A DNA stretch of 6,208 nucleotides from Lachnospiraceae bacterium (GTDB lineage: Bacteria; Bacillota; Clostridia; Lachnospirales; Lachnospiraceae). Below the pieces are notes generated by a model. It was not told where the DNA came from. It saw only the letters and a program-made list of their open reading frames with translations, and did not search any database. A program made the position numbers and the translations under genes. Within the stretch, counting starts at the first letter, position 1, and every line of letters begins with the position of its first letter. Of this stretch, positions 6,182-6,208 are shown one piece after another. Location: contig JAFUKK010000029.1 of the NCBI GenBank assembly GCA_017473665.1, positions 1 through 6,208 on the forward strand, in the 5' to 3' direction.

Positions 6182-6208
6182 GACATTCTATCAGGAGCGG
6201 TTCCAGCG
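6171..6208 (+). CDS. Start of an unidentified protein-coding gene, cut by the window end
   Basis: An ATG with a good Shine-Dalgarno sequence opens a frame that stays open to the window end and reads MENKTFYQERFQ. It overlaps the last 11 nt of the TPR gene in another frame, an ATG-inside-the-end arrangement typical of translationally coupled operon genes. Twelve residues are too few to assign a family, and I do not recognise them. Confidence 0.6.
   Translation, partial: MENKTFYQERFQ

Overview
The window looks like part of the chromosome of a spore-forming, low-to-moderate GC anaerobic Bacillota, most likely a Lachnospiraceae-type Clostridia. The evidence is a full spoIVA gene (found only in endospore formers), strong AGGAGG-type ribosome binding sites, a BlaI/M56 sensor pair, and clostridial-style envelope proteins. 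All genes lie on the + strand and the sequence is almost fully coding.

Region 1 (1-2055) is a regulatory pair. It opens with the C-terminal end of a BlaI/MecI-type repressor, followed 2 nt later by a complete BlaR1/MecR1-like M56 membrane metallopeptidase. The peptidase has the HExxH site and the usual membrane-anchored layout. Its outer C-terminal part is not the penicillin-binding domain of true BlaR1, so the signal it senses is unknown and it should not be labelled a beta-lactam sensor.

Region 2 (2056-3639) holds spoIVA, the ATPase that forms the basement layer of the spore coat. It is preceded by a 66-nt gap with a sigma-E-like -10 element and followed by a long GC-rich hairpin.

Region 3 (3640-6208) starts with a sigma-A-type extended -10 promoter embedded in small repeats. 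An apparent operon follows: a single-pass HlyD-like membrane fusion/adaptor protein, a secreted (probably lipid-anchored) protein made of about nine TPR repeats, and the first 12 codons of a further gene that overlaps the TPR gene. No transporter ATPase or permease lies between them, so the adaptor label describes the fold rather than a proven efflux role.

I do not see a clearly new defence or mobile system. There are no transposases, CRISPR arrays, tRNA or rRNA genes. The points most worth checking are the unusual sensor domain of the M56 protein, its position directly upstream of spoIVA without an evident terminator, and the repeat-rich promoter of the HlyD-like/TPR operon.
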